Assembly (NCBI GenBank): GCA_902762655.1
Contig: CACWOZ010000003.1
Coordinates: forward strand, 62,001 to 126,000
Reading direction: 5' to 3'
Source of the DNA: an uncultured Bacteroidia bacterium
Lineage (GTDB): Bacteria > Bacteroidota > Bacteroidia > Bacteroidales > UBA932
Length of the DNA: 64,000 nucleotides
A program made the translations under genes and the position numbers. Every line of letters starts with the position of its first letter. Position 1 is the stretch's first letter. Below are positions 30,963-38,691 of the stretch, in pieces. The notes beneath the pieces are model-generated. The model was given only the letters and a program-made list of their open reading frames with translations. It made no database searches and had not been told where the DNA came from.

Positions 30963-31058
30963 ATGCTTCAAGTATAATCACAACTTTTGTGGACATGCTT
31001 GCAACATGGGCTTTAGATAAAAAAAACAGACATTACTTGTTTATTGAGAAAATGTTTA

Positions 31059-31066
31059 TAACTTTG
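31059..31066 (+). promoter_or_regulatory. Promoter core of putative small RNA F
   Basis: TAACTTTG on the plus strand matches TAnnTTTG. A hairpin-rich unit follows with no gene. Confidence 0.45.
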
Positions 31067-31071
31067 CCATA

Positions 31072-31164
31072 GGAAGGATGAGGGGCGATAGTAAAAGGGA
31101 TAGCACTTCTGTCGCCATAACCAAAAAGACTCCTTCTGAAACCACTCGGCTACCCGGGTGGTTT
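31072..31164 (+). ncRNA. Putative small RNA F
   Basis: A ~90-nt plus-strand unit: outer stem GAAGGA/TCCTTC, inner 8-bp stem GGCGATAG/CTGTCGCC, then an 11-bp terminator-like hairpin (AAACCACTCGG paired with CCGGGTGGTTT, 31137-31162) followed by TTGG. The last hairpin also lies at the 3' end of the convergent module A nuclease gene and could terminate both. No other copy was seen in this window. Confidence 0.5.
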
Positions 31165-31680
31165 TGGTATTTCTAAGACATCCTCATTTTGCACAGCTAG
31201 TATTCGTTTTAAAGTATCCGGCTGATTGGTGTGGAGGTTGATTATCCAACCATCCCGGATTTTTTCCTCAGAGAATAATGAACTGTCGGGATAATACAAA
31301 ACTAATAACTCAGCCCCTTGGCGTATCGCTGAATGAATCTTTGTTCTAATTGACCATCGACCATTTTGCTCGATGGTTTTGATTTCTGCAGCTATTCCAT
31401 TTATCGTTGCATCGAATGCCTTTACTCCTTTCCCTTTGGGGGATTCCGACTCTAAAAGAACAATAGCCCCGTTTCTTTGAAGTATCCCTGCGACGTCTAA
31501 CTCATATTGTCCCCTCCGACAACCAAATGGCCCCATTTGTTTGTCAAAGCAGTGCTCCTTATGTATAGCGCAAACGCCACCCGACTGTTCATCGAATGTA
31601 ACATTAAGATAATCTGGGTTTTCTATTAGTCGAAGAAACTCCTTATAATTCTCACTATTCTTTATGCCACTGTTCTCCAT
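31150..31680 (-). CDS. PD-(D/E)XK, CdiA-tRNase-like protein of module A, copy 2
   Basis: A 176-residue protein that resembles a free-standing CdiA C-terminal tRNase domain. YELDVAGILQRNGAIVLL gives the first acidic helix; KAFDATINGIAAEIKTIE carries the D...ExK site, complete here; SIRTKIHSAIRQGAELLVLYY is the basic helix and last strand. The start at 31680 (MENSG) is chosen because it mirrors copy 1: it overlaps the small gene by 26 nt. It could be a nuclease toxin with the upstream small protein as partner. No CdiA or phage capsid protein is attached. Confidence 0.65.
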   Translation of the reverse strand: MENSGIKNSENYKEFLRLIENPDYLNVTFDEQSGGVCAIHKEHCFDKQMGPFGCRRGQYELDVAGILQRNGAIVLLESESPKGKGVKAFDATINGIAAEIKTIEQNGRWSIRTKIHSAIRQGAELLVLYYPDSSLFSEEKIRDGWIINLHTNQPDTLKRILAVQNEDVLEIPKPPG

Positions 31681-31903
31681 TGTCTTCCAAACCCTGAGGA
31701 AGGAAAGGCCTGAGAAGTATAACCGATTTACGCTCAACACTGAATAGTGTGCAGAATGATGAAATAGCGTCGCGAAGCGTGAAACCGGAAGAACACTGTA
31801 TACTACTATTGTACCCCGTATTATTGATTACAGTGTACATTGTGTATACCTCATTGGTTGATAAATCCGAAACCGGAACTGTTCTTACTCTCAGTCTTAC
31901 CAT
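31655..31903 (-). CDS. Module A small protein, copy 2 (unknown function)
   Basis: An 82-residue homologue of 17170-17412. Shared landmarks are VRLRVRTVP, SIQCSSGFTLRDAI and LLRPFLPQ. The start is the ATG at 31903; a TTG two codons upstream is possible but would not match copy 1. It is AT-rich, has a conserved leader, and overlaps the nuclease-like gene. The family is unknown to me. Confidence 0.75.
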   Translation of the reverse strand: MVRLRVRTVPVSDLSTNEVYTMYTVINNTGYNSSIQCSSGFTLRDAISSFCTLFSVERKSVILLRPFLPQGLEDNGEQWHKE

Positions 31904-31965
31904 GTTCAAAACTCACATTTACAGTTCCATTTGATCGTGGATGGAGAACCAGACAATCAAAGGTA
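31904..31965 (-). promoter_or_regulatory. Promoter and conserved leader of module A, copy 2
   Basis: Minus-strand promoter core TACCTTTG (31958-31965) followed by the 39-nt block 31918-31956, identical to 17118-17156. The block ends 14 nt before the ATG in both copies (within one or two bases). Confidence 0.75.
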
Positions 31966-31976
31966 ATGTTTTTTTT

Positions 31977-32036
31977 TCATTTCTCCAACTTCTTTTCGGT
32001 CTCAATCCGGGTTGCCTCAAACATCTCCATCATGCC
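31977..32036 (-). pseudogene. Gene tail remnant 2 (ends RIETEKKLEK)
   Basis: Twenty codons ending in TGA encode SGMMEMFEATRIETEKKLEK, the same tail as at 30648-30707 with six changes. It ends just upstream of the module A promoter. No body of a gene is attached upstream. Confidence 0.45.
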
Positions 32037-32121
32037 GGATCCTACTGGTAAAGGCACTCTTCACAGCACCAGCCCACGTCGAGATGATGTTGTTTAGCCT
32101 TTTGACAAACGATAGGCGTTA

Positions 32122-33408
32122 TTAATTCTGGAAGGGACGCACGGCGAGCTGGTTGCTCGCGCCATAGTTCTCAACGAAGTGAAATCCGTTGCTTATGAAG
32201 TAGAAGCCCTCATACGGCGTAGAAGACCAATAGAGGCTGGAGGAATCATCCAGCGCTGGCAGGAACAGGAAACCTCTGTCCGCTTTGATTACGGCACCCT
32301 TTCTTCCGTGAACCGTCAGCCAGGTATAGGAACAATTGCTGGAGTTATTGATCAACACGAACTGGTCCTTGGTCGGCAGCGTTACGCCCAGGGCATTGGC
32401 AGCATCGAAACTGTAGAGCGTGCCGAGAGATTCCGGGACAGCCTGGCCGTAGTTACAAGTGTACCACTTGCCGAGCGGAGAAACTACTTCCGAATTACCG
32501 CTGCCTATCACATCGTATAGCGAAACGGTGATGTCGCTGCCCACAGGAACCCATTTTCCAGTGTTTGGCGAAGCGTATTTTACCTCATAGACATTGTCAT
32601 TGGCGGGCAGTTTCACGGCGCTGTGACTTGCGAGAGCCTTACCGCTGACGAAGTAGTCAGCACGAGAGTTGTCGGCGTTTTTGGTCTTGGCGAAATAGTA
32701 ATTTGAGCCGTAACCCCAATTGGTTAGTTTGCCGCTGAAAAGGTAGCCGCCGCTGTAGGCATAGCCCGTCATGTCATTCCCGGCAACCTTGTCGGAGGTC
32801 TCGACCACGTTCCCGTCTTTATCGATGGAAGCCACACCCACCGGAATTACCGCGTCAGTGCCGAGGGTATAGCCACCGTCGGTGGCCGCTGCATCTTCGA
32901 CGAAGAACTGCACATAGTCGTCGGGGATTACCATATTGAACGCTCCGCTGACCTCATTCTCCGAGACGGTATAGTCGAGCGTCGCCGTGAGGTAGTAGGC
33001 ATAGTAGGTGGTGTTGAAGGTGAAGTTGGTGCCGCTGGCCGATACCGTTGCATCGCTACCGAAGGGCAGGAACACGGCGCGCATCGTGCCCGTGTCGCCG
33101 TTCTTCAGGCCGAGGGCTCCGGCAGTCAAGCTTGCACCGTCATACTCGGCACTGGTCCAAGACGAACCGTCGAAGGTCATTATCAGGTGCTTAGGAGCGA
33201 CGGCCCCAGAGAAGAAGACGAAGATGGCGTCGCCCGTCTCCCAGCCGCCCTTCACAGCCTTGGCGGCATCCGGGTGATTGGCGGTGAGGCTGAAAGTGAC
33301 GGGTAGCAGCTGAACCGTTTCATTTCCGTTCTCAGGTACAAGGATTTCCTTTCCGCAGGAAACCAGGGCGGCAGCGGCCGCAAGCATAAGAATCAAATAC
33401 TTTTTCAT
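32122..33408 (-). CDS. Surface lipoprotein with fimbrillin-like N-terminus and FISUMP-like C-terminus
   Basis: A 428-residue lipoprotein (signal peptide ending LVSCGK, cysteine at about 19). The N-terminal half, with GWETGDAIFVFFSGA and long beta-rich segments, resembles Bacteroidales fimbrillin-like lipoproteins. The last 100 residues (LPTKDQFVLINN, AVIKADRGFLFLPA, LYWSSTPYEG, LAVRPFQN) resemble the Fibrobacter/Bacteroides paralogous domain also seen at 49478-50446. Probably surface exposed. A 47-codon gene precedes it by 12 nt. The function is unknown. Confidence 0.75.
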   Translation of the reverse strand: MKKYLILMLAAAAALVSCGKEILVPENGNETVQLLPVTFSLTANHPDAAKAVKGGWETGDAIFVFFSGAVAPKHLIMTFDGSSWTSAEYDGASLTAGALGLKNGDTGTMRAVFLPFGSDATVSASGTNFTFNTTYYAYYLTATLDYTVSENEVSGAFNMVIPDDYVQFFVEDAAATDGGYTLGTDAVIPVGVASIDKDGNVVETSDKVAGNDMTGYAYSGGYLFSGKLTNWGYGSNYYFAKTKNADNSRADYFVSGKALASHSAVKLPANDNVYEVKYASPNTGKWVPVGSDITVSLYDVIGSGNSEVVSPLGKWYTCNYGQAVPESLGTLYSFDAANALGVTLPTKDQFVLINNSSNCSYTWLTVHGRKGAVIKADRGFLFLPALDDSSSLYWSSTPYEGFYFISNGFHFVENYGASNQLAVRPFQN

Positions 33409-33420
33409 AGTCCTGTCCTC

Positions 33421-33564
33421 CTACCACGTTTCTTCTTCGTTAAACCCGTTGAATGTAGGGGTGCCATTTGTCTCCGTGGGACTCTGGCAGACTACGCATT
33501 CCTGCACCACCTCAAAGGCCAAGGTGGTGGGTGCAAGGTATATTACTTTGTGCTTCGTTTCCAT
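33421..33564 (-). CDS. Small 47-residue peptide gene upstream of the lipoprotein
   Basis: The frame METKHKVIYLAPTT to NEEETW is complete, with an ATG at 33564 and a TAG at 33421, and lies 12 nt before the lipoprotein start. It looks like the short Bacteroidales peptides of the pattern K-x-Y-x-x-P-x-T-x-x-x-x-x-E near the start, a cysteine-x-x-cysteine or CxSP middle, and an acidic EEE-W end, which often accompany surface-protein genes. Function unknown. The promoter core TATCTTTG is 31 nt upstream. Confidence 0.6.
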   Translation of the reverse strand: METKHKVIYLAPTTLAFEVVQECVVCQSPTETNGTPTFNGFNEEETW

Positions 33565-33595
33565 ATTAAGGTATATCACTACGCTTTTCTATGCA

Positions 33596-33603
33596 CAAAG
33601 ATA
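33596..33603 (-). promoter_or_regulatory. Promoter core of the small peptide-lipoprotein operon
   Basis: TATCTTTG on the minus strand, 31 nt before the ATG at 33564. It is divergent from the phosphomannomutase promoter. Confidence 0.55.
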
Positions 33604-33616
33604 GAACCTTTTTTAT

Positions 33617-33624
33617 TATATTTG
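33617..33624 (+). promoter_or_regulatory. Promoter core of the phosphomannomutase operon
   Basis: TATATTTG on the plus strand, 31 nt before the ATG at 33656. Confidence 0.55.
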
Positions 33625-33655
33625 TAGGTTAACACGACACTAAAAACAATTTAAT

Positions 33656-35023
33656 ATGGGAGCATTTCACGCATACGACATCAGGGGAATCTATAACGTA
33701 GATTTCGATAAGGAAACCGCATACAAGATCGGGGCATTCCTGCCAGAACTGCTGAAGGCAGACAAAGTGCTGGTTGGCCGCGATTGCCGCGTCTCCGGCC
33801 AGGAGATCCACGACTATCTCATCAAGGGCATCACCGATGCCGGGGCAGATGTAGACGACATCGGCCTCAGCAGCACTCCGCTGGTGTATTTCGGCACGGC
33901 GAACTATGGCTACAAGGCCTCCGTGCAGATTACCGCATCGCACAATCCTGCCGAATACAACGGCATGAAGGTATCCCGCGAGAACGCCCTACCGGTCGGC
34001 CTCGACACCGGCCTCGGCCAGATCAAGGCATGGATAGAAGATGGACGCCCCACCCCCAAGGCGGCCAAGCCTGGAAAGGTGACCGAAATCGACATCAAGC
34101 CGGACTATATCGCCTTCCTCAAGAAGTACAAGGGCGACTATTCCAATCTCAAGATCGCCTTCGACCTCTCCAACGGCATGGCCAATCTCTTTGCCAAGGA
34201 AATTTACAAGGGCGAGGATGCCGAATGGCTCTTCGACACCATTGACGGACGCTTCCCCAACCATGAGCCTAATCCGCTCATCCCCAAGAACGTGCAGCCG
34301 CTCAAGGACCTGGTGGCCAAGTCCGGGGCCGACCTCGGCGTCATCTACGACGGCGATGCCGACCGCGTGATGTTCGTGGACGACAAGGCCCGTTTCGTGG
34401 CTCCCGACCTCATCATCGCCATGATGGCCCTCTATTTCTGTGGTGAGCGCGGCGAAAAGAACCCCCGCGTGCTTCAGGAAATCCGTTCCTCAAAGGCTGT
34501 AGGGGAGTATCTGCAGCAGTACGGAGCCGAACTCCATACCTGGCGTGTTGGCCGTGCATTCGCCGCACCCAAACTCCGCGAGATCGACGGTCTCTGGGGC
34601 GGAGAACTCGCCGGGCACTACTACTTCAAGGATTTCTTCTACTCCGACAGCGGCATGCTCGCCAGCATCATCGTGCTGCGCATCGTGGCAGCCCTCAAGA
34701 AGCTGGGCAAGACCTTCAGCCAGCAGATCGACGAACTCACCAAGTACAAAAACTCCGGCGAGATCAACTTCCGAGTAGAGGATAAGGCTGGCGCCATGGA
34801 GGCGGTGAAGGAGCATTTCGAGGCCTCCGAGAAACCCGAGGCCGTGATGGACTTCGACGGCTATCGTCTGGAGTTCCCTCAGTGGTGGTTCAACATCCGT
34901 CCTTCCAATACGGAGCCCTACCTGCGTTTCATCTGCGAAGCAACAACTGATGAACTTCTGCAGAAGAAGATCGCGGAGGCGGCAGCCATAATCGAAGGGA
35001 AGTTCGGAGGGAAGAGGGCGTAG
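33656..35023 (+). CDS. Phosphomannomutase/phosphoglucomutase
   Basis: Interconverts hexose 1- and 6-phosphates for polysaccharide and glycan synthesis. It has 455 residues, normal for the alpha-D-phosphohexomutase family, with the active serine loop TASHNPAEYNGMK, the metal loop DGDADR, the sugar loop GGELAGHYYF and the phosphate-binding RPSNTEPYLR. The next gene starts directly after its stop, so PMM, M23-LysM and epimerase form one operon with gaps of 0 and 2 nt. Confidence 0.95.
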   Translation: MGAFHAYDIRGIYNVDFDKETAYKIGAFLPELLKADKVLVGRDCRVSGQEIHDYLIKGITDAGADVDDIGLSSTPLVYFGTANYGYKASVQITASHNPAEYNGMKVSRENALPVGLDTGLGQIKAWIEDGRPTPKAAKPGKVTEIDIKPDYIAFLKKYKGDYSNLKIAFDLSNGMANLFAKEIYKGEDAEWLFDTIDGRFPNHEPNPLIPKNVQPLKDLVAKSGADLGVIYDGDADRVMFVDDKARFVAPDLIIAMMALYFCGERGEKNPRVLQEIRSSKAVGEYLQQYGAELHTWRVGRAFAAPKLREIDGLWGGELAGHYYFKDFFYSDSGMLASIIVLRIVAALKKLGKTFSQQIDELTKYKNSGEINFRVEDKAGAMEAVKEHFEASEKPEAVMDFDGYRLEFPQWWFNIRPSNTEPYLRFICEATTDELLQKKIAEAAAIIEGKFGGKRA

Positions 35024-36055
35024 ATGAGGAGGTTAGCCCTGATTGCAGCGATTCTTGCGTTCCTGCCGTCGATGGCCGGGGCGCAGGAACGTCATCTCAG
35101 CCTCAAGGAGGCCGAGTCGCTCATTCCCCGCGAGGTCAGGAAGCCGGTGAAATCCATGATTCCGGGGCGCAATCCTTCGGTGCATGACACCCTCGAAACA
35201 TCCGACCCCGTAATCAAGATAGTACTCTGCAACGACGGCACCTGGCATTACATGCGGGATGTCGCCGCCATGGCGGACAGCGCTGCCTTTCGCAAGGCAT
35301 GGCAAGAGAATGTGCTGAATCCGTATAATTCGAAACTCGAGGACCTGCCCTTCCGGGCGACCCTCTGCCTGGCGGATTCTGCGAGCCGTTTCTGCTGCCC
35401 CAGGCAGGTGAAGGTCTTTTCTCCGTTCGGATGGCGCAGGCGCCGCAACCATACCGGCGTGGACCTGCCTCTTTCGACCGGTACACCGGTGTATGCGGCC
35501 TTCGACGGACGGGTGCGTTGCTCCATGTATAACAGGGGGTACGGCAATGTTGTGGTTATCCGTCATGCATCCGGGCTGGAGACCACCTATGCCCACCTCA
35601 AGGAACGTAATGTGCAGGCGGGGGATTATGTCGCAGCCGGAGATGTGATTGGACTTGGAGGTTCTACCGGCCGTTCCACCGGCCCTCATCTCCACTTTGA
35701 GACGCGCTACGAGGGCTACGCCTTCGACCCGCAGTGGCTGATGGACTTCGAGACGGGCACTCTCCGTCACGGATACTTCGTGCTCAAGCGCAAGTATCTC
35801 TCCAACTCTTCGAAGTATTATCCTGAATCAGAGGACGAAGAGGAAGAGATTTACAAGACCGAAGAAGAGGACAGGGCGGAGGCCGAGCGCATCGCCAAGG
35901 AGATGGCGGCCGCCCAGTACCATACGATTAAATCGGGGGACACCCTGCTCGGGCTGGCAGCGAAATATCATACCAGCGTGAATGCTATCTGCAAACTGAA
36001 CGGAATCACCCCGAAGACAACTTTGAGAATAGGTAGAAAATTAAGAGTCAAATAG
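35024..36055 (+). CDS. M23 peptidase with C-terminal LysM
   Basis: A 343-residue exported peptidoglycan peptidase. A signal peptide (residues 1-20, ending AGAQ) is followed by an M23 domain at about 125-235: HTGVDLPLSTGTPV, then TTYAHLKERNV and GRSTGPHLHFETRYEG with the zinc ligands. An acidic coiled segment follows at about 260-295, then one LysM at about 300-343 (YHTIKSGDTLLGLAAKYHTS). LysM anchors it to glycan strands. It starts at the base after the PMM stop codon. Confidence 0.93.
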   Translation: MRRLALIAAILAFLPSMAGAQERHLSLKEAESLIPREVRKPVKSMIPGRNPSVHDTLETSDPVIKIVLCNDGTWHYMRDVAAMADSAAFRKAWQENVLNPYNSKLEDLPFRATLCLADSASRFCCPRQVKVFSPFGWRRRRNHTGVDLPLSTGTPVYAAFDGRVRCSMYNRGYGNVVVIRHASGLETTYAHLKERNVQAGDYVAAGDVIGLGGSTGRSTGPHLHFETRYEGYAFDPQWLMDFETGTLRHGYFVLKRKYLSNSSKYYPESEDEEEEIYKTEEEDRAEAERIAKEMAAAQYHTIKSGDTLLGLAAKYHTSVNAICKLNGITPKTTLRIGRKLRVK

Positions 36056-36057
36056 TT

Positions 36058-37128
36058 ATGAAGAAATTGATGTTAGCAGTCCTGGTGATGGCACTTGCGG
36101 CGTGCGGCCGGCAGGAGCCTGAACTGTACACCATCCGCAATGCTTCCGGAATGGAAGCCTCCATCACTAATTATGGTGGCCGCATAGTCTCGCTGCTGGT
36201 TCCGGACCGCGATGGACAGATGCGGGACGTCGTGCTCGGCTTCGATAATCTCAAGGATTACTATCCCGAACACAATGAGACCGACTTCGGCGCGAGCATC
36301 GGCCGCTATGCCAACCGTATCAAGGACGGCCGCATCAATATCGACGGCACCGATTACCAGTTGCCCCGCAACAACTTCGGCCACTGTCTCCACGGCGGCA
36401 CAAGGGGTTGGCAGTATCAGTTCTACGAGGCCGCTGAACAGACTGAGAACAGCCTGAAGCTGGTGCGCGTATCTCCCGACGGCGACCAGGGATTCCCTGG
36501 TAAAGTCACGGCGTCCGTGACCTTTACCCTGACGGACGACAACAAGCTCGACATCCGATACGAGGCGGTCACCGATGCCCCTACGGTCATCAACATGACC
36601 AATCATTCCTATTTCAACCTTTCCGGAGAGCCGGGTAAACACGATATCCTCGGGGACGAACTTTACATCAACGCATCCAACTTTACTCCCGTCGACGATA
36701 CCTTCATGACTACGGGAGAGATATGGCCCGTGGATGGCACTCCCATGGATTTCCGCGTCGCCAAGGCGATAGGGAAAGATATCGATGCCGACTATGAGCA
36801 GCTCCGCAACGGCCATGGCTACGACCATAACTGGGTGCTGGACACTTCGGGGGACGATAACGTAGTGGCTGCGGCCCTTTACTCACCTGTTTCCGGGATA
36901 GAACTGAAGGTGTATACCGACGAACCCGGCATACAGGTTTATGCCGGTAATTTCCTGGATGGCACCGTCATCGGAAAGGGCGGCGTCGCATACGGCCACC
37001 GCACCGCGGTGTGTCTTGAGACCCAGAAGTTTCCGGACACGCCCAATAAACCTGAATGGCCTTCAGCAGTGCTTAGGCCCGGAGAAACCTACACCAGCCA
37101 CTGCGTCTTTGAGTTCGGTGTAAAGTAA
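36058..37128 (+). CDS. galM: Aldose 1-epimerase, lipoprotein-type
   Basis: Interconverts the alpha and beta anomers of aldoses. It has 356 residues. Unlike cytoplasmic GalM it has a lipoprotein signal peptide (LAACGR, cysteine at about 17), as in other Bacteroidetes extracytoplasmic epimerases. The active-site segments are RYANRIKDGRI, HGGTRGWQ, MTNHSYFNLSG and the glutamate in TAVCLETQKFPD. Being third in an operon with PMM and a peptidase, it may serve periplasmic sugar handling. Confidence 0.93.
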   Translation: MKKLMLAVLVMALAACGRQEPELYTIRNASGMEASITNYGGRIVSLLVPDRDGQMRDVVLGFDNLKDYYPEHNETDFGASIGRYANRIKDGRINIDGTDYQLPRNNFGHCLHGGTRGWQYQFYEAAEQTENSLKLVRVSPDGDQGFPGKVTASVTFTLTDDNKLDIRYEAVTDAPTVINMTNHSYFNLSGEPGKHDILGDELYINASNFTPVDDTFMTTGEIWPVDGTPMDFRVAKAIGKDIDADYEQLRNGHGYDHNWVLDTSGDDNVVAAALYSPVSGIELKVYTDEPGIQVYAGNFLDGTVIGKGGVAYGHRTAVCLETQKFPDTPNKPEWPSAVLRPGETYTSHCVFEFGVK

Positions 37129-37144
37129 ACTACTTGAAGAGGGG

Positions 37145-37996
37145 TTACAGAAGATCCAGAACTTTCAGCGCCTTTTCCGTCAGGAAGGGGCGTATTTCTT
37201 CGTACGGCACCGTAAAGTTTGGCATGCCGTCGGCGTAACTCGCGATTTCGTACTGCTGGTAGGTGAATACCAGTCCATCGGCGGATGGATGCGGATCCCA
37301 GGTCGGAAGGGGAATCTGCGTGATTTCTTCCCACAACATCAGATGCTCCATAAGACTCTCTTCCGTCATCTGCTCGCCATATTCACTGAAATAGGATATC
37401 AGGCCTTTGACCAGCAGCGGTTGCATTGCGCCGGTGATGTCGTCGTCGAGGAATTTTATGCGTTCCCCGGTCTTGCGGTCGAAGGTCATGTCTCCGTGAC
37501 CTATCATCCCCCCGTGGGCGCCTCCGGTGTATATGTAGTCCAGATTCTGGAATACGACGTACCCGAGGGTGTCCGCGGTCTTGGTCAGGCTGAAATCGTA
37601 CTCCCAGCCTGGGATGTCCCCGTCGAAATACTCCGCCCTTTCGGCTGCATCCTGTCCGGCGAGAGCCCTCAGGTGTTTTGCGGCATTCTCCTTATAATAA
37701 TTGCAGATTTGTTCGTTGTTGCCATCGCCCTCGAAAGCGGGGAAGACCCGGTCGCCTTCGTACGAGTCGATGAATGCCAACTGGGAATCCATCACGTCGA
37801 TGAGTTCCTTGCGTATATTCGTGGACGCTTCGTCCTTCCCGGCGGGCAGCTCCACCTTCATGCTGAAGGAAGAGTGCGCGGTGGTGTCGCCGGCAGAGAA
37901 TGTTTCGGTCTTGAAAGACTTTCCAATATAGTTGCAGGATGCCGCGACTATCATGATCGCGAAGCCGCCCAGTGCTATTAAAAAACTATGGTTCAT
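37145..37996 (-). CDS. DUF3298/RsiV-like lipoprotein
   Basis: A 283-residue lipoprotein (signal peptide with IVAASCN) with the DUF3298-type C-terminal domain: the hydrophilic N-terminal half resembles the PdaC/DUF4163 part, and YIYTGGAHGGMIGHGDMTFDRKTG is the typical entry to DUF3298. FTYQQYEIASYADGMPNFTVPYEEIRPFL closes it. Related domains bind lysozyme in RsiV. Here no sigma factor is adjacent. The ATG at 37996 is preferred over 38008; both overlap the upstream gene. Confidence 0.8.
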   Translation of the reverse strand: MNHSFLIALGGFAIMIVAASCNYIGKSFKTETFSAGDTTAHSSFSMKVELPAGKDEASTNIRKELIDVMDSQLAFIDSYEGDRVFPAFEGDGNNEQICNYYKENAAKHLRALAGQDAAERAEYFDGDIPGWEYDFSLTKTADTLGYVVFQNLDYIYTGGAHGGMIGHGDMTFDRKTGERIKFLDDDITGAMQPLLVKGLISYFSEYGEQMTEESLMEHLMLWEEITQIPLPTWDPHPSADGLVFTYQQYEIASYADGMPNFTVPYEEIRPFLTEKALKVLDLL

Positions 37997-38435
37997 ATGA
38001 CTCAACAATTCGAACGAAATCCTGTGTCAGGACCCCAAGGATCCCCTTTGTGATGATAGTCATCTCGTTTTCTGATGCAAACACTACCGATGCGGTATCC
38101 ATCTGTTCGAACGGTTCCCAGCCTAAGCTGAGCGTTGAGGTAGTCTTGTCGTACTCGTACCTGCCGTACAGTTTTATCCCCAGGTACTGGGTCTGGATCA
38201 GGATACCGTTCTCCTTGAATTCGTAGCGGGAGTAGTACATGCCCTCATGGAGTTTATCGTACTGGATCGATGTGCCGTTGGCGTTCTCAAACAGGCCGGA
38301 TACCATGCCCCAGGTGCCAACAATACTATACTCGGGTTCGTCTTCGCTAGAAAAACCATTGCAAGCTCCCAGAAAGAATACCGGGATGACCAGGAGTAGA
38401 AGGATGACCTTCTTTTTAATAGTACCGTTAAACAT
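37986..38435 (-). CDS. Lipocalin-like small lipoprotein (hypothetical)
   Basis: A 149-residue lipoprotein with a signal peptide ending FFLGACN. IVGTWGMVSG at the start of the mature part and alternating strands to the end fit the lipocalin-like DUFs common in Bacteroidales. The function is unknown. Its 3' end overlaps the DUF3298 gene by 11 nt, so the two are cotranscribed. They lie just downstream of tRNA-Asn on the same strand but beyond a terminator. Confidence 0.65.
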   Translation of the reverse strand: MFNGTIKKKVILLLLVIPVFFLGACNGFSSEDEPEYSIVGTWGMVSGLFENANGTSIQYDKLHEGMYYSRYEFKENGILIQTQYLGIKLYGRYEYDKTTSTLSLGWEPFEQMDTASVVFASENEMTIITKGILGVLTQDFVRIVESYEP

Positions 38436-38484
38436 GTATGCGCCGTAGGGCAGTGCAAAGATAGCAAGTATTTTAATACAAACA

Positions 38485-38512
38485 AAAGGCCGGGACTTGC
38501 GTCTCGGCCTTT
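38485..38512 (-). terminator. Terminator of tRNA-Asn
   Basis: A 12-bp stem (AAAGGCCGGGAC against GTCTCGGCCTTT, one G-T pair) with a 4-nt loop, followed on the minus strand by TTTTGTTTGT. It begins 4 nt after the tRNA. Confidence 0.8.
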
Positions 38513-38515
38513 CTG

Positions 38516-38589
38516 CTCCCCCTCGGGGACTTGAACCCAGGACCCCCTGATTAACAGTCAGGTGCTCTAACCAACTGAGCTAAGGAGGA
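38516..38589 (-). tRNA. tRNA-Asn (anticodon GTT)
   Basis: Minus-strand cloverleaf: acceptor TCCTCCT/AGGGGGA, D arm with GCTCAGTTGGTTAGAGC, anticodon stem CCTGA/TCAGG around CTGTTAA, T arm with GGGTTCAAGTCCC. One T-stem mismatch is present. A promoter core TACCTTTG is about 15 nt upstream. Confidence 0.95.
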
Positions 38590-38691
38590 ATTTTGTGGAC
38601 TGCAAAGGTAGTACAAAAAGTTTAGAGTGCAAAACTTTTTTAAACTTTTTTCGCAGTGTTTTTTTATCTATATTTGTAGTTCGGTAGTTTT

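Noticed and set aside
16000..32100. Integron cassette array or integrative element
   Set aside because: Genes point both ways, most have their own promoters, and I found no attC-like sites, integrase or transposase.
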